A stretch of 40,848 bases of DNA from Muribaculum sp. (GCA_023667055.1 JAMPAV010000001.1:518888-559735); one strand, 5' to 3'; positions 1 through 9,724 are shown, numbered from the stretch's first letter. Notes: generated from the letters alone by a model not told the origin. Numbers and translations: made by a program.

Positions 1-152
1 CCGAAACTTTTTTGAAATGTTACATGGATATGGGGCATAAGCGTTTTGTTATCAGGCGAATCAACAAATGTTAAATTTTCTTTCGTTTTGTTAATTCATC
101 AATCGGGAAATGAACCTTTCCGGGAACCTATGCGTTATATTGATTTTCTTTT

Positions 153-188
153 GAAAAAAAATGACAGGAAAAAAGAATTCCTGTCATT
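153..188 (-). terminator. Intrinsic terminator of the sigma factor gene
   Basis: A perfect 11-bp inverted repeat (160-170 against 178-188) with a 7-nt loop is followed, on the minus strand, by a run of seven T (complement of 153-159). It sits 22 bases past the stop codon of the sigma factor gene, a textbook rho-independent terminator. Bases 1-152 hold nothing I can support; the open frame there runs antisense into the sigma gene. Confidence 0.85.
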
Positions 189-210
189 ACTCTATAAAAA
201 AGTTCTGAAT

Positions 211-717
211 TCAGCGATAATCCTTGAGGATTTCGCGAAGACGTTTGCGCGTAAAGAATATCCGGGACTTCACTGTGCCGAGAGGCATGTTGAGCTGATC
301 GGATATCTCCTCATACTTATATCCCGCCACATGCATTGAGAAAGGTTTGCGATAGTCCGGAGCAAATCCCGACAGTATGTTGTATATTTCCTGCATGGCG
401 TAGGTTGTTTCCGGAGTTCCGATACCTGAATCTTGCGAGAGATTGAGATGAAAGCAATCTTCCGAGGAATCAATGACGGTGTTCTCTCGTGTATTCTTTC
501 TATAGTTGTTGATAAAGATATTGCGCATGATGGTAAGCATCCAGCCTTTGAAGTTGGCGTTTGCCACAAATTTGTCCTCGTTGTTTAAGGCCTTCAGAGT
601 GGTGTCTTGCACCAAATCCTCGGCCTCCTCCCTGTTCAGGGTAAGTTTGAGGGCAAATGAAAGGAGATTGCTCTGCATTGCTAAAACGGAATCCTGAAAA
701 GAAGTCGATTTGTCCAT
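211..717 (-). CDS. RNA polymerase sigma-70 family (ECF-type) sigma factor
   Basis: A 168-residue two-domain sigma factor that should direct core RNA polymerase to a subset of promoters. Region 2 spans about residues 14-80, with NREEAEDLVQDTTLKAL and the DNA-melting stretch FKGWMLTIMRNIFINNYRK. Region 4 is about 110-165, with the helix-turn-helix YEEISDQLNMPLGTVKSRIF. There is no region 1 or 3, as in ECF-like factors. No anti-sigma gene lies beside it. It has its own promoter and terminator, so it is probably monocistronic. A paralogue of identical length lies at 11681-12187. Family assignment is secure; the regulon cannot be read from the sequence. Confidence 0.93.
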   Translation of the reverse strand: MDKSTSFQDSVLAMQSNLLSFALKLTLNREEAEDLVQDTTLKALNNEDKFVANANFKGWMLTIMRNIFINNYRKNTRENTVIDSSEDCFHLNLSQDSGIGTPETTYAMQEIYNILSGFAPDYRKPFSMHVAGYKYEEISDQLNMPLGTVKSRIFFTRKRLREILKDYR

Positions 718-792
718 TGATTAGTTAGATAAAATTGCATACGAAAGGTGCGTTAAAGATAGAAGTTTTGTTCTGTATTCGAAATTCGATGG

Positions 793-823
793 CAAAGTTA
801 GAATAAAAAATTGATACGGCAAA
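793..823 (-). promoter_or_regulatory. Bacteroidetes-type promoter of the sigma factor gene
   Basis: On the minus strand TTTG (820-823) is followed after 19 nt by TAACTTTG (793-800), matching the Bacteroidetes primary sigma consensus TTTG-N19-21-TAnnTTTG. It lies 76 bases upstream of the sigma factor start, giving a leader of about 70 nt. Confidence 0.75.
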
Positions 824-889
824 AATTTTTTTGATATTTTTTAGAACAATTTTGTTAAAATTTTGTTACGGCATGTTACAATAAACTGA

Positions 890-920
890 AAAGGCGCGTC
901 CCGAAGAGGGACACGCCTTT
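890..920 (-). terminator. Terminator after susC-susD
   Basis: A 13-bp stem (890-902 against 908-920, one mismatch) with loop GAAGA lies 23 bases beyond the susD stop. On the minus strand it is followed by only a weak T-rich tract (CCTTTTCAGTTTA). It probably ends the susC-susD transcript. Confidence 0.7.
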
Positions 921-942
921 AAATACAACATAAGGAGATGGA

Positions 943-3075
943 TTAATATCCGGGGTTCTGCCAAGCGGCTTTCTGTTCGTCGGTAAGGTTTGTTCCGTCA
1001 GGATTCTGCATCTGATCGAGGAATGTCTGCGGAAGAGGACGCACATAGTGCTTGGAAGCATCGAAATGCTTAACATCAGGATTGAGTTTCACAGCACGAG
1101 TCTCAAGAGTCTTTGTACGTGAGAGGTGCTCCCAACGAGTGAACTCGCCACAAAGCTCACGAGAATGTTCGTTCAAGATGAAGTGAAGTGCACGTGCTTC
1201 TTGTCCGCTTACGCCAATTTTTGCAAGGATAGCCTCGTCTTGTTCCGGAAGCTTATCCCAAGACCAATTAGTCATTTCAGCTTCTGTTGAGGCGTATGTA
1301 ACCTCAAGACCCGGATTTGACAGATAATATGTGTTCATGCCAAGGTTCCAACCTTCATTTGCATTCGTACGGGCAGCATTGGAAATCTGAGTGCTCTTAA
1401 GGGCTGCCTCATAGTTGCCGTCCACGAAATAGCTACGGTTCTCACCATTGTGCCAAGCACCACGACGACGAACAACATTGATGTCTTCCTTAGCACCGTC
1501 ATAGTCACCCTTACGGACTTTTATTTCAGCACGGATAAGATAAGTCTCACCAAGACGAGCAAGGATAATATCACGAGAGCCGGAATCACCTGCAAACGCG
1601 TTCAAATAACCACAAGTATGCTTGATAAGGCTTGGGAACATGTTGGATCCCCATGCTCCATATACACCGGATGCGCGTGCATCGCCGAACTGGTCGCCAA
1701 CAAACTGACCTTCTTTGTAAAGAATCCATGAGTTAAGAATAGGCTGATTTGGTTTGCCAGAGAAAGTGGATTCTCCATCGCGTTTCTGACTACGACCTGC
1801 CTCCGGAAGACGTCCGGCCTCATCCACAAAGTTCGATTCGGTCTGATAACGGGCTGCACCGAACGTGAATTTATCAAATGAATGTTCGTCCTTTTTGTTA
1901 ATTATGAACACAACTGAAGGATCACCTACTTCGATAGCACCTGTATGGGCATTGCCATCATAATGCTGTGCGGTGCCGTGAACTGTAGCGAAAGATTTCC
2001 AAAGACGTGCATCATTTACATTGTCAAAGCATGAAAGCAGGTATTCTGTAGGACGGAAACGCTGGAAGTCCTTGCCACCTGTCGGGCAACCACGCTGGCT
2101 ACCGAGAGTGGTATTGGCATAGTTTGAGAACTGTGAGTTGAAGAATGCACCCGGGTTACGATTCTGAGTACGACCTCTGAAGTTTTCATCCTGCGGAACT
2201 ACCATGAGAAGTTCATCGCTTTGCTCTATATCACAGTTAGGGCCTGTCCAGTTGCCATAAAGATCGATCACATCGCTTTCAAGATGACGAGCGCTTATAG
2301 CGTAGTTGGCAGCCTCAAGGGCCTTGTCAAGATAACCGGCTTTGACATCGCCATTCCAATCTGCATTGCGTTCCGAGGCAGCGAAAAGAAGAGCCTTTGC
2401 AAGATAGTGGGCAGCAGTAGCTTTAGTCCAGCTTACACCCTTTCCTGCCATTGAATTACTTTCGCCGTCAAACAGTTCGTATGCCTTTGTAAGGTCAGAT
2501 ATAATCTGTTCCCAGCATTCCTTCGGCGTAGTATTGTTAAACGAACGAACTACTCCTACGGTAGGCTCCGTTTGTATCACACAGTGGCCAAACTGAGCTG
2601 TCAGCATGTAGAAGTTGAAGCCACGATAAAAATATGCCTGAGCAAGGCAGTTGTTGCGGATTGCTTCATCTTCAATTTTATCAGCAGATGCAATGATAGT
2701 GTTGCAAGAAGCAATACCATAATATACGGTATCCCAAATGTTGGCATTTGTACCAGTGTTACCATTTGTGGTAATCCATACGGGAGCCATACGGATGTCG
2801 TATGTCAGCCACATCTCATTACACATGTCTGTACCCATAGCCCATTCATCAGTGCCACCCATTGTGGAATAATACCCCTGGGATTCATAACCGCCAATCC
2901 AGCGAGATGAGCCATAGAGCGAGAGAGTGAGCGACTGAAGTCCCTCAGGAGTCTCAAAATACTGTACCGAATATTCGGTGGTCAGTTTTTCATCGAGAAA
3001 GCTGTCGGAACAAGATGTGAAACCTGCGGCACTTGCAGCAAGAAGTCCGACTGCTATATATTTGTTAAGTTTCAT
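943..3075 (-). CDS. SusD/RagB family nutrient-binding outer-membrane lipoprotein
   Basis: Surface glycan- or nutrient-binding partner of the SusC transporter just upstream; it should cap the SusC barrel and deliver ligand. The N-terminus is a lipoprotein signal with a cysteine at the lipobox (AAGFTSCSDSFLDE, Cys22), where the acidic residues after Cys fit the Bacteroidetes surface-export signal. The mature N-terminus has the SusD hallmark (FLDEKLTTEYS) and the middle the repeat-rich helical stretch (AYFYRGFNFYML). The C-terminal RagB/SusD part includes ILARLGETYLIRAEI and LNEHSRELCGEFTRWEHLSR. At 710 residues it is longer than typical SusD proteins (about 500-600). The gap to susC is 29 bp, so they form one operon. 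The ligand is unknown because no glycoside hydrolase or regulator accompanies the pair. Confidence 0.95.
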   Translation of the reverse strand: MKLNKYIAVGLLAASAAGFTSCSDSFLDEKLTTEYSVQYFETPEGLQSLTLSLYGSSRWIGGYESQGYYSTMGGTDEWAMGTDMCNEMWLTYDIRMAPVWITTNGNTGTNANIWDTVYYGIASCNTIIASADKIEDEAIRNNCLAQAYFYRGFNFYMLTAQFGHCVIQTEPTVGVVRSFNNTTPKECWEQIISDLTKAYELFDGESNSMAGKGVSWTKATAAHYLAKALLFAASERNADWNGDVKAGYLDKALEAANYAISARHLESDVIDLYGNWTGPNCDIEQSDELLMVVPQDENFRGRTQNRNPGAFFNSQFSNYANTTLGSQRGCPTGGKDFQRFRPTEYLLSCFDNVNDARLWKSFATVHGTAQHYDGNAHTGAIEVGDPSVVFIINKKDEHSFDKFTFGAARYQTESNFVDEAGRLPEAGRSQKRDGESTFSGKPNQPILNSWILYKEGQFVGDQFGDARASGVYGAWGSNMFPSLIKHTCGYLNAFAGDSGSRDIILARLGETYLIRAEIKVRKGDYDGAKEDINVVRRRGAWHNGENRSYFVDGNYEAALKSTQISNAARTNANEGWNLGMNTYYLSNPGLEVTYASTEAEMTNWSWDKLPEQDEAILAKIGVSGQEARALHFILNEHSRELCGEFTRWEHLSRTKTLETRAVKLNPDVKHFDASKHYVRPLPQTFLDQMQNPDGTNLTDEQKAAWQNPGY

Positions 3076-3104
3076 TGAATTTTTCTTTTAAAAGATTTAG
3101 GTTG

Positions 3105-6100
3105 TTAGAAACCGAGTTCAAGACCAAGTACCCAGCTACGGTTGAAGTAAGACTGACCTGTATCAAGGTCGTAGCCACTGATAGACTGACAGATGTCAAA
3201 CGGATTAATCACCTGACCATAGACTTTTATGGTCTTAGCCACTTTGTTGATCAGTTTTGACGGGAAGTTGTAGCCAAGGGAGATGTTACGTACTCTCACA
3301 AGGTTTGCCTTTTTGTAGCCGAGGGCTCCGGAGTATGGATCAGCGTCACCGGTCTGGACTGAAGTCAGGATAGGCATCTGATATTCAGCATTGGGATTGT
3401 CGGGAGTCCAGTAGTCTATAGCCTCGCCAAGATTGCCATAGCCGAAGAGGCTTGCAGAGTGCTGCACCCAATAGCCGAAACGACCATAAATCTGGAAGCT
3501 AAGTTCGATACCCTTGTAGTTGAATGTATTGGTCCAGCCAGCAGTGACTGACGGGCGTTTGTTACCAACAATGACACGGTCTTCGTTGGTCATCTTGTAG
3601 TCACCATCCACGTCGTGAGGACGAACCTTACCGGGAGCGAAATTCTCTCCGTTGGCATTCCACTTCTCTATTTCAGCAAGATCTTCCGGTGTGTTTTGCC
3701 AGATACCATCAGCTTTGTACCCATAGTAAACACCTAACTGTTCACCAATAAACCAAGAGTTGGCGATATCATCTTCCTTGCCATTGGCAAGTTCCTTAAT
3801 CTCATCTTTCTGCCAACCCATGTTGAAAGCAGTGTTCCAAACGAAGTCGTGTGTAGTGACCGGGACAGCATTGATGGTAAGTTCGACACCCTTGTTGGCA
3901 GTTTTACCGATATTGCCGATAGTTGAACCGTAACCAGTCACTGTCGGTATGCTCATGTTTAGAAGCAGGTCGTTGGTGTTTGAGAAGTAAGCCTCCAAAC
4001 TACCATTGAGTCGGTTGTTGAAGAAACCGAAGTCAACACCAAAGTTCCACTGGGTAGTCTTCTCCCAACCCACCTCGGTATTTGCCATCACGAGAGTGTT
4101 CTGAACGTAGGAGGGGTCATTGAGAAGATAAGCCTTTTCTTCACCATTGGCAGTAGGCACATATATAGCCTGAATACGTCCGAGAGTTGAGTACGGGCTG
4201 ATAGCAGAGTTACCTGTTGTACCGACACCTGCACGAATCTTCAACTGTGAGAGCCATTGCACATCGCGAAGGAATGCTTCCTGCTGGATACGCCAACCAA
4301 GAGACATCGAGGGGAAGAATGCCCATTTGCGACCTGCTGACAACTGGGAAGCTCCATCCCAACGGCCGGAGGCTGTAAGAAGGTAACGATCCTCATAACC
4401 ATAGTTGAGACGAATCATGTAAGACTCGAGCTGACGGTCGGTAAGGCCTGTGCTCATACTTGCACCATTTTCAGTATCTGTTACAGACAAAGAACCCATG
4501 GCATTCCAAAGATACATGTCCTGCTCAAGACCGCTAAGGTTCATTGATGCAGTCTGACGATTCCACTTGGAAGCGGTCTGCAGCAAAGTTACACCTACAT
4601 TGTGAACATCATTAAATGTGTTGTTGTAAGTAATCATGTTGTCGAGAGTCCAAGAGAAGTCAGTCTGCTGTTGCCAACGAGCCTGATTCTTGCTTCCGTT
4701 CATCCACTTGTAAGCAGATTGAGTGTCAATATAGTCACCCTGTCGCCAGTTACGATAGTCAGGACCGAACATAATCTTATATTCAAGACCTTTCAGAGGA
4801 GCCCAGAAACCATCGAAGTGAACAGTTGCTGCAAAAGAACCGAGAATACGATAGGTCTGTCGATTGGAAATATTATGCTTCCATTCATCTATAGGGTTGT
4901 AAGACTGGTTATCTCCACCCGGATATTTGATACGGTCGCCATTTTCATCGTAAGGCATAGCCCAGTTGTATGCTTTCTTGTAGAGGGCATAGATTGCGCC
5001 GGCTGAATTGGTGGAAGACGGTGCGAATGAGCTTGACATACCATAGTCCTGTTCTTCACGAGATGCATTCATCGACATGCTGATTGTCATCCACTTTACC
5101 GGAGTAATGTTGGCGCCCAGGCGAGCAGTATAGCGTTGATACTCCTGACCTTGTTGAGTGCCCTTGTTGCTAAGATAACCGAATGATCCGAAAGCATTCA
5201 TTTTATCTGTACCACCGGATGCACTTACTGTATGCTCGTGTACAAAACCTGTGCGCAGAGCCTGGCCAACCCAGTCATATTCCTGGACTCTTGAAGCATC
5301 CCAAGTTCCACCGTCCCAGCCACTCATGACGTTAGCTACTGCAGTGGGGTCATCAAGGATTCCGAAAAGAGCCTGGTCGCTTTCTCTTGTAGGATTGCGT
5401 GGATCGGCATATCTTGTAGGATCAGCATTGTAAGCAGCCCAACGACGATAAGTTATGTAGTCAGCAGCACTAACATTCTTGTTGCGGTCAACAAGGTTCT
5501 GCCATGTAACGGAACCTGAATAATTAAGAGAGAAATGTCCTGCTTTTCCGGTCTTAGTAGTAACAATGACGACACCGTTGGCGCCACGTGAACCATAGAT
5601 TGCAGTTGCAGAGGCATCCTTAAGGATGTCGATTGATTCTATATCGCGCGGGTTGAGTGTTTCAATACCGGAGCCAGACATCAAAGGCACACCGTCAACC
5701 ACATAAAGAGGGTCATTACCGGCTGTAAGAGAACGTTCACCACGGATACGGATTGTACCCACAGTACCCGGACGCTCGGAAGATGTGATATCCACACCGG
5801 CGGCTTTGCCCTGCAATGCCTCGAAAGCATTACTTACCGGACGGCTCTGAAGCTCCTCAGCACCCACGTGGCTAAGCGCACCGGTCACGTCAGATTTTTT
5901 CTGAGTACCATAGCCGACCACCACGAGGTCGTCGAGGACGTTGGAGTCTTCACGGAGAGTGACATTGATAACTGATTTACCCGCTACTTTCACTTCCTGA
6001 GTGACACAGCCCACATAGCTGAATGTGAGGGTAGCGTTTTCTGCGACATTGTTGAGCGAATATGCTCCATCAAAGTCAGTTGCGGTTCCATTGGTACTGC

Positions 6101-6272
6101 CTTTCACCATTACGGTTGCGCCAATCACGGCTTCACCATTCTGGTCAACGACCTTACCGGACACCGACTTGCTCTGGGCGGCAGCGGCAAATGACACCAT
6201 AGCCACGAGAGCCAGACACAGGAATCTGCGACAGATGGCCGCAAATCCTGAACTTTCCTTACGGTAGTTCAT
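3105..6272 (-). CDS. SusC/RagA family TonB-linked outer-membrane transporter
   Basis: A 1055-residue TonB-dependent transporter expected to import an oligosaccharide or peptide across the outer membrane with the downstream SusD protein. In order: signal peptide (about 1-32, ending AAAAQ), a carboxypeptidase-regulatory-like domain (about 36-110, VSGKVVDQNGEAVIGATV), the plug domain opening with VVGYGTQKKSDVTGAL and containing LYVVDGVPL and YGSRGANGVVIVTTK, then a 22-strand-type barrel ending in a terminal phenylalanine (LGLELGF). All family hallmarks are intact. No FecR or anti-sigma interaction (STN) domain is visible. It is first in a two-gene operon. Substrate unknown. Confidence 0.96.
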   Translation of the reverse strand: MNYRKESSGFAAICRRFLCLALVAMVSFAAAAQSKSVSGKVVDQNGEAVIGATVMVKGSTNGTATDFDGAYSLNNVAENATLTFSYVGCVTQEVKVAGKSVINVTLREDSNVLDDLVVVGYGTQKKSDVTGALSHVGAEELQSRPVSNAFEALQGKAAGVDITSSERPGTVGTIRIRGERSLTAGNDPLYVVDGVPLMSGSGIETLNPRDIESIDILKDASATAIYGSRGANGVVIVTTKTGKAGHFSLNYSGSVTWQNLVDRNKNVSAADYITYRRWAAYNADPTRYADPRNPTRESDQALFGILDDPTAVANVMSGWDGGTWDASRVQEYDWVGQALRTGFVHEHTVSASGGTDKMNAFGSFGYLSNKGTQQGQEYQRYTARLGANITPVKWMTISMSMNASREEQDYGMSSSFAPSSTNSAGAIYALYKKAYNWAMPYDENGDRIKYPGGDNQSYNPIDEWKHNISNRQTYRILGSFAATVHFDGFWAPLKGLEYKIMFGPDYRNWRQGDYIDTQSAYKWMNGSKNQARWQQQTDFSWTLDNMITYNNTFNDVHNVGVTLLQTASKWNRQTASMNLSGLEQDMYLWNAMGSLSVTDTENGASMSTGLTDRQLESYMIRLNYGYEDRYLLTASGRWDGASQLSAGRKWAFFPSMSLGWRIQQEAFLRDVQWLSQLKIRAGVGTTGNSAISPYSTLGRIQAIYVPTANGEEKAYLLNDPSYVQNTLVMANTEVGWEKTTQWNFGVDFGFFNNRLNGSLEAYFSNTNDLLLNMSIPTVTGYGSTIGNIGKTANKGVELTINAVPVTTHDFVWNTAFNMGWQKDEIKELANGKEDDIANSWFIGEQLGVYYGYKADGIWQNTPEDLAEIEKWNANGENFAPGKVRPHDVDGDYKMTNEDRVIVGNKRPSVTAGWTNTFNYKGIELSFQIYGRFGYWVQHSASLFGYGNLGEAIDYWTPDNPNAEYQMPILTSVQTGDADPYSGALGYKKANLVRVRNISLGYNFPSKLINKVAKTIKVYGQVINPFDICQSISGYDLDTGQSYFNRSWVLGLELGF

Positions 6273-6577
6273 AATTGATGTTGGAATAGGTTAAAAATGA
6301 ATATTAGGTTATATTTGATATATTCGATGGTTAGATTTAGGCTACACTGTCTAAATTTTTGCAAATTTATATAAAAAATCATCAAAATCTTTAAGATTTT
6401 TTAAGATTCACACCCCCAATAACATTTTTTAACACAAAACAACTCAACAACAATCAAATTTAACAAATATTCAACATCGTTAAAGCATACTTTTAACCGG
6501 ATATGTCTCGTAAATAACTCGACATACCCGGTTGCTGTTAATAAATCAACGCCACTGGGACTGAACTACGAAATCTT
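6273..6577. other. Intergenic region upstream of susC
   Basis: This 305-base AT-rich gap separates the end of the envelope operon from susC. On the minus strand a possible -7 element TAAATTTG (6362-6369) would start the susC transcript with a leader of about 80 nt, but no -33 TTTG is at the right distance. At 6495-6533 lies a 13-bp stem with one mismatch and a 13-nt loop, a probable terminator for the operon ending at 6578. No coding potential seen. Confidence 0.5.
6495..6533 (-). terminator. Probable terminator of the envelope operon
   Basis: Inverted repeat 6495-6507 against 6521-6533, 12 of 13 pairs, about 45 bases past the stop of the CBS-domain gene. The minus-strand sequence after it begins TTAAAAG, so the U-tract is weak. 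Confidence 0.5.
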
Positions 6578-7846
6578 TTAAAGGGAGTTAATGTGTACCT
6601 GTTCGATACGTGTCGTTGACATACGCGTGATGGTGAATTTGAGTTCTCCTATATCGAAAGAGTCACCGATCGATGGCAAAGCCTCAGTGAAATGAAGAAT
6701 ATAGCCGGCGACAGTATTATACTCATCAGACTCTTTTATATTCAGGCCAAGCGACTCATTGATGGCAGCAATCTCGGCCCTGCCCGACACCTCAAAAGTG
6801 CCGTCAGGCAATTTTCTGAACATTTGCCTCTGCCTGTCGTGTTCATCTTCTATTTCCCCGAATATCTCCTCCACAAGGTCTTCAAGAGTGGCGAGGCCGG
6901 AAGTGCCGCCGAATTCATCAATCACTATGCAGAGTGATTTCTTTTCGGCTATCATGCGACGCATCATCTTGTTGGCAAGCATGGTCTCCGGAGTGAATAT
7001 GACAGGCTTAATATGCTGTGTCCAGTCAGAATCAATATTGAACAACTCAGATATGTGTATATATCCAACCACATCGTCGATGTCTTCCTGATAAACCACA
7101 ATCTTCGACAGCCCCGTGCGCTGAAACAGCGAAAGAAGCTCCGACCTTGTAGCAGTGGCTTTTTCCACAGCCACAATCTCATTGCGCGGGCGCATGCACT
7201 CCCCTATTGTGGTGTCTTTGAAATCAACCGCATTACGAAATATCTTGACTTCATTTTCGACCTCCACCTCAGCTTTCTGATTTGACTGGATCGACTCTTC
7301 GAGGTAATCATCAAGTTGGTCGAGAGTGATCAGAGACGCGTCAACCTTATTCTCCTTGATGCCAAACATGCTCATCAAGCCTTTGGTGATCATGGATATG
7401 AATTTAGACACAGGATACAACACCAGATATATCAGATATAAAGGAAGCGCAAACATTCTCATCATGAAGTTGGGATTGATGCGGAATGCCGTTTTGGGGA
7501 TGAACTCCCCGCAAAGAAGAATGACAAGAGTAGAGAAAATAGTATTCGATATGAGCACAAGCGCCTCTGAATTGTCAAACCATCGCTCGAGCACCGGATT
7601 TATCAAGGCCGAAAGCGTGATGCCATAAACAACAAGCACCACGTTGTTGCCGACAAGCAATGAAGATATAAACATATCCTCATTGCGGGTGAAACCGGAA
7701 ATGATGCGGTCGATCACACCTCCTCTGGACCCGTCGATCTGCATACGCACCTTATTCGACTGCACGTATGCAATCTCAATGCCTGAAAACAGTGCTGAGA
7801 ATATCACTGCGACAATAGTGAGTATCAAGGCTACCGTGAATGTCAT
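6578..7846 (-). CDS. CNNM/CorC-HlyC family membrane protein with CBS pair
   Basis: A 422-residue protein of the 'hemolysin'/CorC-like family, members of which are linked to Mg2+/Co2+ homeostasis. The N-terminal DUF21/CNNM domain (about 1-165) has several membrane spans, starting ALILTIVAVIFSALFSGIEI. A CBS-domain pair follows (about 205-330; MRPRNEIVAVEKATATRS and the second repeat with SLCIVIDEFGGTSGLATLED). The C-terminal CorC_HlyC domain (about 345-422) includes EVSGRAEIAAINESLGLNI. GldE of gliding bacteria has the same architecture, but the gldD/ssb context is absent, so I do not use that name. Last gene of the envelope operon, 55 bp after lptC. True ion specificity unknown. Confidence 0.9.
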   Translation of the reverse strand: MTFTVALILTIVAVIFSALFSGIEIAYVQSNKVRMQIDGSRGGVIDRIISGFTRNEDMFISSLLVGNNVVLVVYGITLSALINPVLERWFDNSEALVLISNTIFSTLVILLCGEFIPKTAFRINPNFMMRMFALPLYLIYLVLYPVSKFISMITKGLMSMFGIKENKVDASLITLDQLDDYLEESIQSNQKAEVEVENEVKIFRNAVDFKDTTIGECMRPRNEIVAVEKATATRSELLSLFQRTGLSKIVVYQEDIDDVVGYIHISELFNIDSDWTQHIKPVIFTPETMLANKMMRRMIAEKKSLCIVIDEFGGTSGLATLEDLVEEIFGEIEDEHDRQRQMFRKLPDGTFEVSGRAEIAAINESLGLNIKESDEYNTVAGYILHFTEALPSIGDSFDIGELKFTITRMSTTRIEQVHINSL

Positions 7847-7901
7847 TACTTCATGCTTTTTAGTGGAATTATCTGTGTCATAATATCATGGCGACTACTA
7901 A

Positions 7902-8495
7902 TCAATGCCTAAGCGACTCATCGACAGGGAAAATACCGGTGGGGTGCTTTATGGTGTATTTTGTAAGCCGGTCGTTGCTTTCGAATCCAAGACCCTCAAG
8001 CATTCGGTTGGGAGTCTCTATATGTATAAACGAATCGCTGTAAATTTGGTTGCGCCGCTGGTCCCAGAAAAGTTGCTGAGTCAGGAACAGTTCACCCGGG
8101 ACCTTTGTCATCTCAACATTTCCATCGAGTTGCCACAGTTTCTGCGGAGTAAAGAACTTCGCGGAATCGGCCGCCACAGATGCTATGACATTAAACTGTC
8201 GGTCGAACTTCTGAAGGTATATTCCCTTGGGGAAATTCCAATAAGGGGTATCGACCTCATCATATACATTCCAAAGCGGCGAAACTATCTTATACTGGGT
8301 GATTCCCGAGTCGGAAATCAGCGTAGATACATTGACGGTCTGCATCGACGGCATTTTAGCGGGGTCAATACGGTGGGCTACGCCCAACTTACCATCGTCC
8401 TTGCATGAGGTGAAAACCAAAGCAGCGACAAAGATCACCTGAAACAAATGCGTTGCCTTGGAAACAATCAGTTGAGACGGCGTTTGTAGAACCAT
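7902..8495 (-). CDS. lptC: LPS export ABC transporter periplasmic protein LptC
   Basis: Predicted bridge component of lipopolysaccharide transport, accepting LPS from LptBFG and passing it to LptA. The 197-residue product has an N-terminal hydrophobic stretch ending in a lipobox-like LVFTSC (Cys31), as is common for Bacteroidetes LptC. The body has the beta-jellyroll LptC pattern: VSTLISDSGITQYKIVSPLWN, the YWNFPKGIYLQKFD signature, VAADSAKFFTPQKLWQLDGNV and FLTQQLFWDQRRNQIYSDSFI. The start overlaps the end of the upstream barrel gene by 28 bp, implying coupled translation. lptA and lptB are not in the window. Identification rests on motif pattern and neighbours. Confidence 0.85.
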   Translation of the reverse strand: MVLQTPSQLIVSKATHLFQVIFVAALVFTSCKDDGKLGVAHRIDPAKMPSMQTVNVSTLISDSGITQYKIVSPLWNVYDEVDTPYWNFPKGIYLQKFDRQFNVIASVAADSAKFFTPQKLWQLDGNVEMTKVPGELFLTQQLFWDQRRNQIYSDSFIHIETPNRMLEGLGFESNDRLTKYTIKHPTGIFPVDESLRH

Positions 8496-9724
8496 ACTTC
8501 ATTGAAATTGACACCTATCATGATACTAAAGAAATTCTCAGATAGAAGATTTACCGGAGAAGACTTGCGATGGCGCCACTCCATTCCGAAATTTATCATG
8601 GTCTTACCCTGAGGAGCGGTGAACGCAGTGCCAAGCGACAATCCATATTCCTTTACTGAATTGCCATTTATTTTCAAATAATCATTTGTATAAAATCCAC
8701 CGAGTCTGAATGGCATTCGCTCAAGATATGATCCTCGTATATTATGTATATATTCCGCACCTACAGCAAACTTTCTGCGGTCGCTGAACCGGCTACCCTG
8801 AAATACTATCTGACCGGCTTCGTCAATCATATCAGAGAATCTTGCCTTCGACCATTGCTGCCATGTAAAGTCAGCCTCAACCACTACCCTATGCACACGC
8901 TCATGAGTGTATGAAACGCCAACACCGAGAGTCTGAGGGGAATAATAGCGATTCTTCATGCTGCATTTGGAAATAGTATCAGGTACGCTGCTTGATGTAA
9001 GATCCTGAAGGGTCAGCCAGGTGTTGCCATGGAAGGTTTTCTTGGGAATATAAGTCACACCTACCGTGACGGCATTGAATCTTCCTACCGGCTGGCGATA
9101 TTGTGCACCTAAGAGCACATTCCAGTCGCGTATCTCCATGATATGCTCAAACAGAGATTGTCCGGCAGTAGAAGGTGTGGCATACACATCATTCTGTATT
9201 GTACCAAAATCGTAAGATATATTGGCGCCTAACGAGAACCCTCCAATCTTTCCCGAAATGCCGGCGTATGCCTGGCTTATGCCACCGCTACCCTGATTTT
9301 GACGTGTGCCGAACTTGATGTCGCTTCCGAATGAATAGCCAACCTGTGTCAGTGGAACCATACCTATCGACATTCCCATATATTTTGACAACGGGAACTG
9401 CATCGTGACGTAGTCAAGACCTCCTCCTATGGATTTACTGCTTGCGTTTCGATCCTTGCTGCGAAGGAAAGAAAGATCAGCACCCATATCGAAAAGGAAT
9501 GTCAAGGAGTCTATACAAGCGTAGGAAGCGGGATTCATCGCGTTTATCTGCCTCCCGGACTGCATGGCATATCCCACACCACCCATCTGACGCTGCATGG
9601 AAGTGGCGCGATCGCCCATCACTCCATAGCCATACATAGAATATGGGGTGTTGACATCGGCATTGGCCACACAAAAAAATGATATAAGCGCTCCTACGGC
9701 GCAAAGAATTTTAGTTAGTCTCAT
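8468..9724 (-). CDS. Putative outer-membrane beta-barrel protein (between coaX and lptC)
   Basis: A 418-residue protein with a signal peptide (about 1-22, ending FCVANA) followed by NTPYSMYGYGVMGD, a start common in Bacteroidales barrel proteins. The rest alternates polar and hydrophobic residues with many Gly/Tyr turns and ends in short aromatic-rich strands (FFSIMIGVNFNEVWFYKRRLN). This suggests a FadL/PorV-like outer-membrane barrel. No catalytic motif is seen. It overlaps coaX by 14 bp upstream and lptC by 28 bp downstream, so it is translated as part of that operon and may serve envelope assembly (inference). Function unassigned. Confidence 0.8.
   Translation of the reverse strand: MRLTKILCAVGALISFFCVANADVNTPYSMYGYGVMGDRATSMQRQMGGVGYAMQSGRQINAMNPASYACIDSLTFLFDMGADLSFLRSKDRNASSKSIGGGLDYVTMQFPLSKYMGMSIGMVPLTQVGYSFGSDIKFGTRQNQGSGGISQAYAGISGKIGGFSLGANISYDFGTIQNDVYATPSTAGQSLFEHIMEIRDWNVLLGAQYRQPVGRFNAVTVGVTYIPKKTFHGNTWLTLQDLTSSSVPDTISKCSMKNRYYSPQTLGVGVSYTHERVHRVVVEADFTWQQWSKARFSDMIDEAGQIVFQGSRFSDRRKFAVGAEYIHNIRGSYLERMPFRLGGFYTNDYLKINGNSVKEYGLSLGTAFTAPQGKTMINFGMEWRHRKSSPVNLLSENFFSIMIGVNFNEVWFYKRRLN

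Noticed and set aside
46..339. 97-residue plus-strand open frame at the window start
   Set aside because: It runs through the sigma factor's terminator and antisense into its coding region, with no recognisable motif or ribosome-binding context.
6578..7846. Naming the CBS-domain protein GldE
   Set aside because: Same architecture, but no gliding genes nearby; a general CNNM/CorC family name is safer.
7902..8408. 167-residue plus-strand frame opposite lptC
   Set aside because: Complete overlap with a well-supported lptC in an overlapping-gene operon; no motif in the shadow product.
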